64,000 nucleotides of DNA from Pantanalinema sp. GBBB05 (GCA_016743235.1 VRZD01000003.1:248001-312000), one strand, 5' to 3'. Positions 1 through 10,205 are shown, numbered from the stretch's first letter. Numbers and translations: made by a program. Notes: generated by a model from the sequence alone, not told the origin.

Positions 1-801
1 GGCCGCTGTCGGGGTATGCACACAGACATCCGCCGCCAGATCCGCCAGGGATTCATCCCGCTGATGCCCAATGCCAGCAATCACCGGAATCGAACAGGTG
101 GCAATTGCTCGTACCACTCGTTCATCATTAAAGCAAGCCATATCTTCGATCGCACCGCCACCTCGTGATACAATTAGTACATCCGCTCTACCATCTTGCT
201 CAACTCGTTGAATGGCATCGACGATTGAGTCTGGAGCTTGATCCCCTTGAACTAAGGCTGGAGAAAACAAAACATGCAAACCAGGATAACGTCGCCGCAA
301 TGTCCGTTGGATATCTCCCCAGGCTGCCGCTTGAGGTGAAGTGACTACAGCCACAGTTTTGGGATGGGTTGGCAGCGATCGTTTATGGGCAGCATCAAAT
401 AATCCTTCTGCTTCTAAACGATGGCGTAATTGCCGATAGCGCAATGCCCTTAGCCCTTCTCCAGCAGGCAACACTTGCCAAACAATTAATTGATATTGCC
501 CTCGTTGAGGATGAACATGAATACGTCCCAAAATAATTAGTTGTTCACCCTGCTGCGGTTGTGTGACTAAGCGATCGAATTGACTGTTCCAAACCACACA
601 ACTAATTGCCGCTTTTGCATCTGGGTCTTGCAAGGTGAAAAATAAGCCGCTCCGGTATCGTGTAGCGCTAGATACTTCGCCTGTTACCCAAACCTGCCGC
701 AACTGGTCATCCTGTTCCAAAATAGCTTGAATGTAGGCGGTCAGTCCGGCAACAGAGAGCGCCGTATCAGGTACTAACAAGCTAGGGATATAAGAATTCA
801 T
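1..801 (-). CDS. xseA: Exodeoxyribonuclease VII large subunit (partial, 3' end beyond window)
   Basis: Large subunit of exonuclease VII, which with XseB degrades single-stranded DNA to oligonucleotides in the cytoplasm. The visible N-terminal 267 residues begin MNSYIPSLLV and contain the N-terminal OB-fold (about residues 10-110, with GLFFTLQDP and LIILGRIHVHPQRGQYQL) followed by the start of the catalytic domain (VAVVTSPQAAAWGD, then DVLIVSRGGGAIED and PVIAGIGHQRD). Family members are about 400 residues, so roughly 130 C-terminal residues lie past the left edge. Two consecutive ATG codons (802-804 and 799-801) are possible starts; the second sits 6 nt after AGGTGA (808-813), so I prefer it. 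The gene is divergent from recA across about 400 bp. Confidence 0.93.
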   Translation of the reverse strand, partial: MNSYIPSLLVPDTALSVAGLTAYIQAILEQDDQLRQVWVTGEVSSATRYRSGLFFTLQDPDAKAAISCVVWNSQFDRLVTQPQQGEQLIILGRIHVHPQRGQYQLIVWQVLPAGEGLRALRYRQLRHRLEAEGLFDAAHKRSLPTHPKTVAVVTSPQAAAWGDIQRTLRRRYPGLHVLFSPALVQGDQAPDSIVDAIQRVEQDGRADVLIVSRGGGAIEDMACFNDERVVRAIATCSIPVIAGIGHQRDESLADLAADVCVHTPTAA

Positions 802-1205
802 CATCCGTCACCTGTGTTGAACAAAGGAGAAATAAGAGTAGTCACTAGCAATCAATTGGGCAATCCAATCGTTGGCTGAGAGGTGAATTACTAAAAAATG
901 CAACGATTACTCACCCAGGCTGGGCGAACTGCCTTTAAGTTAACTAGACTCTAGCCAATTCGGCAGTAAGCTGCACTGCATTCTGCCATGGTTGCCCTGA
1001 AATAGTTCTAAATTCTTCTGACCACATGAGGCTTCTACGAGGCAGCTTGATTCATTTCCTCCCTTGAGCCAAGAACTGGAGAGTTGCTCGATTTTCTATT
1101 TCCGGTTCGCTATCCGTTCCCAGCGGGAAGATTAAAATAGAATTCCTGCTAAACCCGCTCGTTCCCATATCTGAAATACACCGAAACTTTCGCGTTGAGG
1201 CGCTG
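802..1205. other. Divergent intergenic region xseA/recA
   Basis: About 400 bp between two divergent repair genes, so both promoters should lie here. A TAAAAT hexamer at 1133-1138 is a possible -10 for recA but no convincing -35 stands at the right distance. I looked for the cyanobacterial LexA-type palindrome (AGTAC spaced from GTTCT-like half) and did not see one. Confidence 0.4.
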
Positions 1206-2282
1206 ATGGCTACTAAAACTGAGACTTCTGATAAGCAAAAAGCTTTAAACCTCGTCCTAACCCAAATCGAGCGTAATTTTGGCAAAGGCAGCATTATGCG
1301 CCTAGGGGATGCCAGTCGGATGAAGGTGGAAACAATCCCCAGTGGAGCATTAACCTTGGATTTGGCCTTGGGTGGCGGCATTCCGAAAGGGCGGGTGATT
1401 GAGATTTATGGACCAGAAAGTTCTGGTAAAACAACCGTAGCCCTACATGCTGTGGCTGAAGTTCAACGTAATGGAGGGATTGCGGCTTTTGTCGATGCAG
1501 AACATGCCCTTGATCCTTCCTATGCAGCCGCGTTAGGGGTTGATATTGATAATCTGCTGGTGTCGCAACCAGATACCGGAGAAGCAGCGTTAGAGATTGT
1601 GGATCAACTGGTGCGATCTGCCGCGATCGACATTATCGTGATTGACTCTGTTGCGGCATTAGTACCCCGTGCTGAAATTGAAGGCGAAATGGGAGATACC
1701 CATGTTGGTTTGCAAGCTCGGCTGATGAGTCAGGCCCTCCGAAAAATTGCGGGCAACATGGGCAAATCTGGCTGCACCGTCATTTTCCTGAACCAATTGC
1801 GGCAAAAAATTGGCGTAACTTACGGTAGTCCAGAAACCACGACGGGAGGACAAGCCCTGAAGTTTTATGCCTCAGTGCGGTTAGATATTCGCCGCATTCA
1901 AACCTTGAAAAAAGGTACGGATGAGTATGGGATTCGGGCCAAGGTTAAGGTAGCTAAAAATAAGGTGGCTCCTCCCTTCCGAATTGCCGAGTTTGACATT
2001 GTGTTTGGCAAAGGGATTTCGACACTGGGTTGTTTGGTCGATCTAGCTGAGGAAACCGGAGTGATTATTCGCAAAGGTGCCTGGTATAGCTATAGTGGCG
2101 ACAATATTGGTCAGGGACGGGACAATGTGATCAAATACATGGAAGAAAGTCCCGATTTTGCCAAAAAGATTGACCAGGAAGTTCGACAAAAACTGGAAAT
2201 GGGAGCCGTAGTCTCGGCAAACTCTGTTGGTCCGCTAGATGCTGATGACAGTGACGATGAAGATTACGCTGAGGAGGAGTAG
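1206..2282 (+). CDS. recA: Recombinase RecA
   Basis: RecA forms ATP-dependent filaments on single-stranded DNA, catalyses homologous strand exchange and activates LexA-type self-cleavage. The 358-residue length is normal. Seen in the protein: Walker A GPESSGKT at residues 69-76, the Walker B stretch [12 protein letters not shown], the L1/L2 region with [17 protein letters not shown], and an acidic C-terminal tail rich in D and E ([14 protein letters not shown]) typical of RecA autoinhibition. The ATG at 1206 follows a GAGG at about 1197-1200. A hairpin at 2351-2388 is a good terminator. Monocistronic as far as the sequence shows. Confidence 0.98.
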   Translation: MATKTETSDKQKALNLVLTQIERNFGKGSIMRLGDASRMKVETIPSGALTLDLALGGGIPKGRVIEIYGPESSGKTTVALHAVAEVQRNGGIAAFVDAEHALDPSYAAALGVDIDNLLVSQPDTGEAALEIVDQLVRSAAIDIIVIDSVAALVPRAEIEGEMGDTHVGLQARLMSQALRKIAGNMGKSGCTVIFLNQLRQKIGVTYGSPETTTGGQALKFYASVRLDIRRIQTLKKGTDEYGIRAKVKVAKNKVAPPFRIAEFDIVFGKGISTLGCLVDLAEETGVIIRKGAWYSYSGDNIGQGRDNVIKYMEESPDFAKKIDQEVRQKLEMGAVVSANSVGPLDADDSDDEDYAEEE

Positions 2283-2350
2283 CCTTCAGGGCAGGTTGTC
2301 TGCCCCTTGCTAGCAGTCTTGAATCAGTTAGCAGTTAGTCACCCAAAACT

Positions 2351-2394
2351 AGGGTATTGGGGAATGTGCCGTAATTCTTCAATACCCTATTTTT
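2351..2394 (+). terminator. Intrinsic terminator after recA
   Basis: Perfect 9-bp inverted repeat AGGGTATTG (2351-2359) and CAATACCCT (2380-2388), extendable by a GAA/TTC pairing inside the loop, followed by ATTTTT. It lies between the convergent ends of recA and the FHA gene and may serve both directions. Confidence 0.75.
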
Positions 2395-3208
2395 AGGGAT
2401 GAATGCTTTGCACCTGGCGGTTAAGGAAGCGATCGAGGATATCTGACTGTTGTGCCGCACTTAATTGAGGTTCAGAGCAACTCACAGGTGGATCTTCGGG
2501 GGATAGGGGAGTTTTCAAAAACATTGAAGTCTCTTCCGCACCGTTCGATATACCATTTTCCCAATCGACTTCACTATGAAACACACTGGATTCATCCAAT
2601 GTAGGCGCTTCAGTCATCGTTGAGCTGGTTGATCGAGCTGTGTTAATTTGCTCCAGCACATCGGGCGGAATTACCTCTACAGTTTGCAGCACCTTACAGT
2701 TAAAAAAGACAAAAGATAGACTGCCCAGACGCACTCGATCGCCATCCTTCAACAATACCTGTTGACGCACCGGCTCACCATTCACAAACGTACCATTTGT
2801 ACTATTGAGATCAATCAGGTAAAAGCCACGATGGTCTCGATATTGAATGGCAGCATGACGACGAGACAAGCGCTTATCCTGGATCGATACTGCCGCTTTG
2901 CGATCGCGCCCAATTAGCCAAATTCCTTGGGATTGCATCAGGGATTGCGTTCTACCTCTGACTAAATTAGTCGTCAAATAAACTTGTCGCCCCTGTACCA
3001 CACCCTGAATATATTGATAAACAGCCCGACTCTGCTGTTGACTATTAGCATTTTCTAGCTCGAGAATTTCATCCAGTAATTCTCGGTGGTGTTCATATAG
3101 CTTTAAGAACACTCGGTACAACCCTAAGCGCTGATCTAACTCAGCTGTGTTTGCGGGAGTATCCAGCAAGTTGGAAGAGAATTCAGCTAACGAGTTGGGG
3201 TCAAACAT
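2393..3208 (-). CDS. FHA domain protein
   Basis: Probable phosphothreonine-binding signalling protein, cytoplasmic. From the ATG at 3208 it has 271 residues: an N-terminal helical region of about 90 residues (MFDPNSLAEF onward, with a Glu/Gln-rich helix DELLDEILELEN), then an FHA domain (about residues 110-180) with the expected motifs IGRDRKAAVSI, KRLSRRHAAIQ and NSTNGTFVNGE, then a low-complexity acidic/Ser-Thr C-terminal tail. A 313-residue version starting at 3334 would add 42 residues of unrelated-looking sequence; I choose 3208 because conserved-looking sequence begins there. No kinase or phosphatase is adjacent, so its partner is unknown. Convergent with recA. Confidence 0.85.
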   Translation of the reverse strand: MFDPNSLAEFSSNLLDTPANTAELDQRLGLYRVFLKLYEHHRELLDEILELENANSQQQSRAVYQYIQGVVQGRQVYLTTNLVRGRTQSLMQSQGIWLIGRDRKAAVSIQDKRLSRRHAAIQYRDHRGFYLIDLNSTNGTFVNGEPVRQQVLLKDGDRVRLGSLSFVFFNCKVLQTVEVIPPDVLEQINTARSTSSTMTEAPTLDESSVFHSEVDWENGISNGAEETSMFLKTPLSPEDPPVSCSEPQLSAAQQSDILDRFLNRQVQSIHP

Positions 3209-3916
3209 AATCGATTGGCGCTCATGCGATGCTAAGAACAGAATGCCCAATTGATGCAGAAAGCCAGACAATATCAGACTGCAACCCATTCTGAAACACC
3301 TGGCAAAATGATCAGAACCCAAATTTAGCGGCAATGCCTGTGTTCATACTGGAGCAATTTGGCAATTAGGATATTCCTTCATCTTCCAAAGTAAAGCGTG
3401 AAGGCTCCAGAAATAACCGCATGATTACTAGATAATTATCTATCTATTGGCTAGACATGCAAATCCCTGGTGGATTGTACCAATATTGCCTCAGTCAAAC
3501 TTTGCAAAACTCAAGGGCACCATTGGCAGACCCGATTGAGTATCTGCACTGCCTAACTTTAGCTAAATCGCGTAAATTTACTTAAATGATTTAACCAAAA
3601 CCATACCGCCAAAGGTGGTGCCTAGTCTGGCAGTTTCAGGGAGAACACGGTCTCGGCATATCATTGCCAGTCATCCGACGAGTTCTTTACAATAATGGGT
3701 AGCTAATTTACGCAAGCTACCGTATCAATTGGAGCTTAAGCGCATCAGTAACCCTAATCTGACATGATTAGAGTCTACTGATCTACTAACCTGTTATCGG
3801 CTGTAGCAGGATGGGGTGTGCATCTACTGAGTAACAAACTCATACTCGGTCAGTGTTGGGGCAAATACAGAGGTCTGCCTCTACCAAACCGTTTGTGAAC
3901 TTAGCACAATTTCTGG
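3209..3916. other. Long intergenic region with short hairpins
   Basis: About 700 bp with no convincing gene. It holds short inverted repeats: GGTAGC/GCTACC (3698-3703 and 3716-3721) and CTAATC/GATTAG (3754-3759 and 3766-3771), neither followed by a T tract. It lies between two divergent genes and so should hold both promoters. A small RNA is possible but not demonstrated. Confidence 0.35.
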
Positions 3917-4468
3917 GTGCAGTTCATGTTGATGCATTCATTTGACGAAGACAGCTCTACGCTGACAGAGCTATTAGCGATTTCCAACTCTTTCCCGCGA
4001 CCTAACGGGCATATAGAGCATCACTGTGATGGGGAACCGCCAGCCGTTACAGCACAGTGGCATCACTGGAAACAGCGTACAACCAGGGAAGGCTGGCTGG
4101 ACGATCGCAGTGAACAGTCAGTCTATCGCTCTGGATCATCACTCCATCCCTCCTTACGCCAAGAAGTTGCCCTCGATGGGCTAGAAGCCTTGCGCCAGGC
4201 AGTCAAACAGGCAGAGGCAAAAGGAGTTCGGCTAGGTTCATTGCGACAGCGCGAATTCTTTCAGTCCCAACCTGCTGAACGCATTCCCATCCATGCAGAG
4301 CCATTATCCCCTTTGAGGGCACGGGATCTGGAAGCCATGCAAGCATTATTTCAAGTAGAAAATATGGGTGAAATTGAGATCGATATTACCCAAATGCTGC
4401 TGCGGCTATGGCCTGAACCGTGTTGGGAAGATAGCCCACTAGATTTTTTGCAAGACTTTTTAATTTAG
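3917..4468 (+). CDS. Unknown acidic/helical protein
   Basis: 183 residues from a GTG at 3917 (ATG codons at 3926 and 3932 are alternative starts). I do not recognise a family. Visible: no signal peptide or membrane segment; an aliphatic/acidic C-terminus (IEIDITQMLLRLWPEPCWED, ending LDFLQDFLI); a Lys/Gln/Ala-rich helix near residues 90-110 (ALRQAVKQAEAKG). Codon use resembles that of its neighbours. Its stop codon (4466-4468) overlaps the stop codon of the convergent SSB gene (4465-4467), so the two genes overlap by 4 bases at their ends. The compact arrangement supports a real gene; function unknown. Confidence 0.6.
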   Translation: MQFMLMHSFDEDSSTLTELLAISNSFPRPNGHIEHHCDGEPPAVTAQWHHWKQRTTREGWLDDRSEQSVYRSGSSLHPSLRQEVALDGLEALRQAVKQAEAKGVRLGSLRQREFFQSQPAERIPIHAEPLSPLRARDLEAMQALFQVENMGEIEIDITQMLLRLWPEPCWEDSPLDFLQDFLI

Positions 4469-4962
4469 AAGGGAATATCATCCAAATTAGGTTCCGACAT
4501 AGGCTCTACCTTGGCTGGAAACTTGGTAGCAGGAGATTTAGGGCTAGCAGTTTTAGCCGTCGATCGCGTGGCGGTAGGAGCTTCTGTCCGTTGAGGAGCA
4601 GTAAATTGGTTTTCTGACCCCATCGCTGTTGCCCCTGCAGGAGTACTTTCCCACAAGGCATTTGCCTCTAAGCGATGAATCCGCTGGGCAATCAATTCGG
4701 CCCGCTTTTCCTTATAACCTTCTAGTTCAACCGTCGTCATACTCAGACGGCCTTCAATGACAACACGATCGCCCTTGTGATAACGCTCCTGCATTTCCTG
4801 GGCCAAGTTACCCCATCCCACAATCCTCAGCCGTGAAGCTGGATCATCCGGTCGTAAGCCAGGAAACTCAACCACCATATCAGTCATCGGGGTTTGAGTT
4901 TCAGGAGTGGAGCGGAGTGTCGGCTCCTGCACAATTTCTGCCATCAAAATACAGCTATTCAT
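4465..4962 (-). CDS. ssb: Single-stranded DNA-binding protein (SSB-like)
   Basis: 165 residues with an N-terminal OB-fold (MNSCILMAEIVQEP through about residue 100; LRIVGWGNLAQEM, GDRVVIEGRLSM, LIAQRIHRL), a Thr/Ala/Pro-rich disordered linker, and an acidic C-terminal tip ending DDIPF that matches the bacterial SSB tail which docks repair and replication partners. Binds single-stranded DNA in replication and repair. The OB-fold lacks the most canonical SSB opening (MLNRVILIGNL-like), so this is probably the divergent second SSB seen in cyanobacteria and not necessarily the main one. Convergent with the upstream unknown gene. Confidence 0.8.
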   Translation of the reverse strand: MNSCILMAEIVQEPTLRSTPETQTPMTDMVVEFPGLRPDDPASRLRIVGWGNLAQEMQERYHKGDRVVIEGRLSMTTVELEGYKEKRAELIAQRIHRLEANALWESTPAGATAMGSENQFTAPQRTEAPTATRSTAKTASPKSPATKFPAKVEPMSEPNLDDIPF

Positions 4963-5267
4963 AGGTCACCAATGGTCAGTTCAGCAGTTAACGATTCGGT
5001 GGGCAGCGAGTCACTGTGGCTGTTTATTCTAACAGCTATGTCGTTGCGCCGTTGCATGAATGCAGGGAACAGGTGCTAGCCATCTGTCGCCAGAGAAACT
5101 AATTCACAAACTACAATCGCTTTCACTACGGATGTTATATTTCAGACTAGTACATATATTCTATACTGAAATTACTTGCTCTGACGGAAGATTTCACTTA
5201 GTCATGAGGCGAAATAGCACTCTGGAGTGATCCTTCAACGCGGTTTAAATGCCCCCAGATGGGTGAC

Positions 5268-7808
5268 TCAATAAGGCGCTTCGATCGGCAAATCTTCCAT
5301 CTCATGCTCCAAATCGACAAAATCCTGAACCCGAATCCGATATTCGCGTAGGGTTTCATCGACCCAATTGCGATCGCTACTATTAGCGAAAATGTGTACT
5401 AAGGGTTCTCCAGCATCAGGCAAAATTAGGACCCAGCTATCTCGTTGGTAGTTGAAGATCTTCACGCCATCCACCAATTCCAGGCATTCTACGGGATGTG
5501 TTTCGACAAGATGCCGCATGAGTGCACCTTTGACCGACCAGGGGCATCGCACTGTATAGGTTTTATGACAAACCCGAGGCATTTCGGAGCGAATTTGTCC
5601 GAGTGATCGCTCTTGAATTGTTAGCATTTCGATCAGCTTGGCAATGCAAAACATGGCATCGAAGCCGGGGTGTAATTGGGGAAAGATAAAGCCCATATCG
5701 CCACTTCCGCCTAGAACGACACTAGGATTCATTTGGCAGGCTTCCATTAACGCGGTTGGGTTCGCTTTCGTCCGAATCACGCGACCATCATGGCGACGAG
5801 CAATTTGCTCCACCGCACTAGAGGCATGTACCGGAACGACAACCGTACTGCGGGGATGGTGCATCAAAATCATCTCCGTCATCAAGGCCGTCAGCATTTC
5901 ACCCCGGATCGGGCTGCCCGCCTCATCGACCAGAATTAGTTGCTCGCCATTAGCAGATACCTGGACACCAAAGGTGGCTTTCACCGCTTCCACCACATGA
6001 CCTAACTGATTCAATAGCATTTCGCGATCGGCGACAGTTGGTGAGGTCTGGGTCAAGCTAGCATTCAAGACAACCGCATCACAACCAAACTGGGCTAGAA
6101 GTTGCGGCAATACTGCACCTGACACCGCATAGACATAATCAATCACGACCTTGGAACTACTGTTGCGAATTGCTTCGATATTCAAATGGCGCTGAAACAC
6201 CGTACTGTAGATTTCCAGCCCTTGATTACTGTAGGTGACATTGCCAATTTCATGAATTTGCGCTCGCCGAAAATCTTCTTTAAAGTAAGCGCCTTCAATT
6301 TTCTTTTCGCGCGCTTTGGAGACATTAATGCCTTTGTGATCAAAGAATTCAATCAGGATATGGTCAGGTCGATCGGGATGCACTCGCACATGAATGCCAC
6401 CGGCAATCCGGAGCGTCGGCACTGCCGATCGAGCCAGAGGAATAGCGGTGGCTTCTAAGTTTTGAATATTGATGCCAACTGACATTAAGCCAGCAATCAG
6501 CGAACGGGACACCATGCGAGAAATGGTACGCTGATCGCGGGACACCATCACTGAGGAACCAGGTTTCAGCGTCGAACCATAGGCTGCTCCCAACTTCACG
6601 GCAAATTCGGGAGTAACATCGACATTCGCTAATCCCGACACCCCTCGCTGCCCAAATAAATTGCGATGGGCGGCATGTCCCCAGATCAAATTAATGTTGA
6701 GGGTGGCACCCGGTTCAACCCGCTTACTCGGCCACACCCGTACCCCAGGACTAACTTGGGCTTCTTCCCCGATCGTCGATAACGGTCCGACAACGGCTCC
6801 TTCTAATACATGAGCACGGCGATCGACTCTGGTACCACGCGCAATTACACACGCTCGGAGGTGGGCTTCTTCTCCCACGATCGCGCCATTCCAGATGATC
6901 GGACGTTTAAGGTCGGCATCTGCCCCCACCGTGACATTATCACCAATAATCGTACCCGCATCGATTTGGACTCGCGGTCCAATCCGGCAATTACTCCCAA
7001 TCAGCACGGGAGGTTCAATCCGGGCACTAGAATCGAAAAAGGTATTTTGACCTACCCAGACGCCGGGCGATCGCTCCTCATAGGCAAAGTTAAGATAGAC
7101 CTTCCGCATTAAACCATCGTATTGGGCATCTCGATAGGCATCTAAGTGACCCACATCGCACCAATAACCATCCGCAATATAGCCATACATCGGTTCCCCT
7201 TTTTCCAATAGCAAGGGAAAAAGATCTTTAGAGAAATCGGCTTCCTGGTTCGGAGGTAAGTAATCCAGAACATCCGGTTCCAAGATATATGTCCCTGTAT
7301 TCACCGTATCGGAGAAGACTTCACTGCTAGAGGGTTTTTCCAAGAATCGCCGAATGCGGTGATCTTCATCGGTAATTACCACCCCAAATTCTAATGGATT
7401 GGGGACTCGGGTCAGGACGATCGTGGCTTTCGAGTGGTGCTGTTGATGGAATTCGATCGCCGCTCTCAGGTCAAAGTCGGTAATACTGTCGCCACTAATT
7501 ACCAAAAAGGTGTCATCGAGTAACTCAGCAATATTTTTGACACAGCCTGCCGTACCCAAGGGTTGATCTTCCTCAACCGCATAAGTAATCTGGACCCCGA
7601 AGTCACTACCATCCTGGAAGTAATCCCGCATCACATCCGGTAGATAGTGCAGCGTGGCAATTACCTCGGTAATGCGGTGGCGTTTGAGCAGATTAAGAAT
7701 ATGTTCGGCGATCGGTCGGTTAAGCACTGGCACCATCGGTTTGGGCAGATCGCACGTCAGCGGTCTGAGCCGTGTTCCAGATCCTCCTGCCATCAGAACT
7801 GCTCGCAT
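5268..7808 (-). CDS. Mannose-1-phosphate guanylyltransferase-like nucleotidyltransferase fused to phosphohexomutase-like domain
   Basis: 846 residues, three parts. Residues 1-235: sugar-phosphate nucleotidyltransferase with the signature [13 protein letters not shown] (residues 6-18), KPMVPVLN and [10 protein letters not shown]. Residues about 250-370: left-handed beta-helix with hexapeptide-like repeats ([30 protein letters not shown]). Residues about 385-846: alpha-D-phosphohexomutase fold. The N-terminal part should make an NDP-sugar, most likely GDP-mannose, for glycan synthesis. In the mutase part the phosphoserine loop position reads [13 protein letters not shown] (470-482), the metal loop reads [14 protein letters not shown] (618-631), and the sugar-binding loop reads GGSGDMGF (700-707); none matches the catalytic consensus, so that half is probably non-catalytic. 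Cyanobacteria commonly have this fused architecture; substrate is inferred, not shown. Confidence 0.85.
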   Translation of the reverse strand: MRAVLMAGGSGTRLRPLTCDLPKPMVPVLNRPIAEHILNLLKRHRITEVIATLHYLPDVMRDYFQDGSDFGVQITYAVEEDQPLGTAGCVKNIAELLDDTFLVISGDSITDFDLRAAIEFHQQHHSKATIVLTRVPNPLEFGVVITDEDHRIRRFLEKPSSSEVFSDTVNTGTYILEPDVLDYLPPNQEADFSKDLFPLLLEKGEPMYGYIADGYWCDVGHLDAYRDAQYDGLMRKVYLNFAYEERSPGVWVGQNTFFDSSARIEPPVLIGSNCRIGPRVQIDAGTIIGDNVTVGADADLKRPIIWNGAIVGEEAHLRACVIARGTRVDRRAHVLEGAVVGPLSTIGEEAQVSPGVRVWPSKRVEPGATLNINLIWGHAAHRNLFGQRGVSGLANVDVTPEFAVKLGAAYGSTLKPGSSVMVSRDQRTISRMVSRSLIAGLMSVGINIQNLEATAIPLARSAVPTLRIAGGIHVRVHPDRPDHILIEFFDHKGINVSKAREKKIEGAYFKEDFRRAQIHEIGNVTYSNQGLEIYSTVFQRHLNIEAIRNSSSKVVIDYVYAVSGAVLPQLLAQFGCDAVVLNASLTQTSPTVADREMLLNQLGHVVEAVKATFGVQVSANGEQLILVDEAGSPIRGEMLTALMTEMILMHHPRSTVVVPVHASSAVEQIARRHDGRVIRTKANPTALMEACQMNPSVVLGGSGDMGFIFPQLHPGFDAMFCIAKLIEMLTIQERSLGQIRSEMPRVCHKTYTVRCPWSVKGALMRHLVETHPVECLELVDGVKIFNYQRDSWVLILPDAGEPLVHIFANSSDRNWVDETLREYRIRVQDFVDLEHEMEDLPIEAPY

Positions 7809-8227
7809 AAATTCTCCGTCCTAAACTCTATGCTCTATGCTTGAAATCGAAATTATGGTTAGGTAAATGGGGCAACTAGCCCGTAAGCATCTGAGGTGAT
7901 TCGATTCGTTGAGATTGCCTTAAGTGATTGCGCCTAAAAACTCGGTCCAACATCCACTGCCCAAGGTGAAATTCAAGAAATTTAGTATTGGAGTTGACAA
8001 CTCAGGAAAACCCAGGGGGCTAACAGTTGGATGCTGCAATTTTATTGCCTGATCAACCTCAAATCAGCTTTCCTTGTACTTTCTCAATAGTAATGTGGGC
8101 TTCTGCCATCCCTAGCCCCCTCGATCGTAAACAGCTTGTTACAAACACCAGTTGCTGACCAATAGGCTCCTGTGAGTAGGATAGAACAGTACTAAGGAAT
8201 TTTGGCATTACGCCAAGGATAGTAGCC
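7809..8227. other. Divergent intergenic region
   Basis: About 420 bp between the divergent nucleotidyltransferase and small membrane protein genes. TTGACA at 7994-7999 resembles a -35 box but no -10 stands 16-18 bp downstream. A ribosome-binding site AAGGAT (8215-8220) serves the ATG at 8228. Nothing else recognised. Confidence 0.35.
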
Positions 8228-8410
8228 ATGGAAACGTTAGTGGCAATTGCGTTAGGGATTGTGTATGTGGGGGGACTGTGGAAATTTTGGAGTGGATTTA
8301 GGCACACCAACTTTAGTCAAGGGCGGATCTATCTGGGGTTGTTGTGGCCAGTGTTGGTGTTTAATAAATCCTATCGCCGCAACTTTACCAAAGCCTTAAA
8401 GGGAAGTTAG
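8228..8410 (+). CDS. Small conserved membrane protein
   Basis: 60 residues. An N-terminal hydrophobic helix (about residues 3-22, VAIALGIVYVGGLWKFW) is followed by a second hydrophobic stretch (YLGLLWPVLVF, about 35-45) and a basic tail (NKSYRRNFTKALKGS), consistent with a one- or two-pass thylakoid or plasma membrane protein. The start has a well-spaced ribosome-binding site (AAGGAT, 7 nt). It resembles a short conserved hypothetical family of cyanobacteria that I cannot name. Function unknown. Confidence 0.65.
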   Translation: METLVAIALGIVYVGGLWKFWSGFRHTNFSQGRIYLGLLWPVLVFNKSYRRNFTKALKGS

Positions 8411-8519
8411 GAGATTTTATAGGTGTGCAGGAAACAGTTGTTAGTCTTCAGTTTTTGACTAGATAATGAATTTGATCGCTGGCGGCTGACTATGAGCGAT
8501 CCGCTCACCTTTAATCACG

Positions 8520-9263
8520 ATGGCAAAGAAACCGAATTCTGAATCCGAGTCCGCATTTTCCAAAACCAGTTTTTTTGGAGCGTTAAGTCAACCTCAAGAT
8601 TGGCAAGAACGGTTAAGCACGGTAGCGAACCGATTTAACCGGGAGTATCGCGGGGAAACCCTGGAGTTACCAGAAGAAGTACAGGCAATGGCGATCGCCC
8701 AAGAACGTGCCGCTGGGATCCTTCAAGCAAAACTCACTTCTCCCTTTTGGCAATTAGCCTTGCCACAAAAAAACCAGCGGTGTTTAGACATCGGCTGTGG
8801 CGTAAGTTTTCTGATTTATCCTTGGCGTGACTGGGGAGCATTCTTCTACGGACAGGAAATCAGTGCCGTTGCTCAAGAGTTGCTTAATGCTCGTGGACCT
8901 CAACTTAATTCCAAACTCTTTAAAGGCGTAGAGCTAGCTCCTGCCCATCAGTTGAACTATACCGATGGACAGTTCGATTTAGTGATTGCGACCGGAGTCA
9001 GTTGCTATTACCCCTTAGCGTATTGGGGTGAAGTCATGACAGCCGTGAAAAAAGTGCTAAAACCTGGTGGCTTCTTCGTATTTGATATTGTAGACACTGA
9101 TGCCCCATTGGCGGAAAACTGGGCAATCTTGGAAACCTATTTGGGCGCAGAAGTATTTCTTGAACCCGTTGCCCATTGGAAAAAATTAATCCAATCTGTG
9201 GGTGGACGAATTGTCAAAAATCAGGCAGAGGAATTATTTCTACTCTATAAAGTCGGATTTTAG
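8520..9263 (+). CDS. Class I SAM-dependent methyltransferase
   Basis: 247 residues. The Rossmann-type SAM-binding motif CLDIGCGVSF lies near residues 90-99, motif II-like acidic residues follow in FFYGQEISAVA, and the post-motifs FDLVIATGVSCYYP and VLKPGGFFVFDIVD (about 155-200) are those of a class I methyltransferase. The first 80 residues form a helical extension (EETLELPEEVQ-like region, AIAQERAAGILQAKL). Cytoplasmic. Substrate cannot be read from sequence. It stands alone between the small membrane protein and cobK, same strand, with a 138-bp gap to cobK; co-transcription is possible. Confidence 0.85.
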   Translation: MAKKPNSESESAFSKTSFFGALSQPQDWQERLSTVANRFNREYRGETLELPEEVQAMAIAQERAAGILQAKLTSPFWQLALPQKNQRCLDIGCGVSFLIYPWRDWGAFFYGQEISAVAQELLNARGPQLNSKLFKGVELAPAHQLNYTDGQFDLVIATGVSCYYPLAYWGEVMTAVKKVLKPGGFFVFDIVDTDAPLAENWAILETYLGAEVFLEPVAHWKKLIQSVGGRIVKNQAEELFLLYKVGF

Positions 9264-9401
9264 TTCTACTCACCTAGCTCGCTCAACACCTCAATTTGGG
9301 CAGACTTGAAGCGGCTCTGGCTTCCCCCCACTGAGTCCTGGAAGCAGGTCGGAAGCTAATTTCAGCCTCTAGGCAATTTTGATCAGGTTAGTCATTGATA
9401 G

Positions 9402-10205
9402 TTGAGAAAGAAACAGCTCTGGTTAATTGGTGGCACTCAGGAGAGCGCTGTTTTAGCACAGGCGATCGCCCAAGTGGGGTTGCTTTGTGTAGTTTCCGTA
9501 ACAACTGAAACGGCTCGTTCCCTCTACCCAACTGCCCCTAACTTAACCATTTGGGTCGGCTATCTTACAGCGACATCTCTGCCAACCTTCTTGCAAACCC
9601 ACCAAATTGGAGCCATTCTGGATGCCTCCCATCCCTTTGCCGTAGAGATTTCCCAGCTCGCGATCGCAGCCGCCCAAGCGGATCAATTGCCCTATTTACG
9701 GTATGAGCGTCCAGCGGTGGCAGGGAAAACCAGGGAGGGTAGCCCAGGAAACCACACGGCTGACTCAAGCATTGTTTACCTGGATAGGTTAGAGGATCTG
9801 TTGACTGGGAATTATTTAGCTGGGCAGCGGGTACTGTTAACGCTGGGTTATCGATCGTTGCCGCTATTTCAGCCCTGGCAAGAACGAGCACTATTATTTG
9901 CCCGGATTTTGCCATCAGTAACAGCACTAGCAGCGGCATTACAGGCAGGGTTTACCAGCGATCGATTAATTGCTTTACGTCCACCGATTTCAGCGGAATT
10001 GGAACAGGCATTATGGCAGCAGTGGCAAATTACCACCGTAGTGACTAAAGCCTCTGGTGCAGTCGGCGGTGAACTGATCAAGCGGCAGGTAGCAACAGCG
10101 TTAAATCTGCCCTTAATCGTAATTGGTCGACCTGAAGTTACCTATCCTCAGCAAACCAGCGATTTGTTGGTAGCTTTAGAGTTTTGTCGGCAACATAGCA
10201 CTTGA
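9402..10205 (+). CDS. cobK: Precorrin-6A reductase
   Basis: 267 residues, CobK/CbiJ family: NAD(P)H-dependent reduction of the precorrin-6A (or cobalt-precorrin-6A) macrocycle in cobalamin synthesis. Seen: N-terminal nucleotide-binding LWLIGGTQESAVLAQAI, ILDASHPFAVEISQLAI (the family DATHPFA-like motif), YLRYERPA, VLLTLGYRSLPLF, and a C-terminal VTKASGAVGGELIKRQVA and LPLIVIGRPEV. The start is TTG at 9402; an in-frame TAG occupies 9399-9401, directly before it, so no upstream start is possible. A CobD-like aminotransferase of the same pathway lies at the far right of the window, not in an operon with it. Confidence 0.9.
   Translation: MRKKQLWLIGGTQESAVLAQAIAQVGLLCVVSVTTETARSLYPTAPNLTIWVGYLTATSLPTFLQTHQIGAILDASHPFAVEISQLAIAAAQADQLPYLRYERPAVAGKTREGSPGNHTADSSIVYLDRLEDLLTGNYLAGQRVLLTLGYRSLPLFQPWQERALLFARILPSVTALAAALQAGFTSDRLIALRPPISAELEQALWQQWQITTVVTKASGAVGGELIKRQVATALNLPLIVIGRPEVTYPQQTSDLLVALEFCRQHST

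Noticed and set aside
7990..8030. Strong sigma70-type promoter from TTGACA at 7994
   Set aside because: No -10 hexamer at 16-18 bp; the nearest AT-rich hexamer is about 21 bp away.
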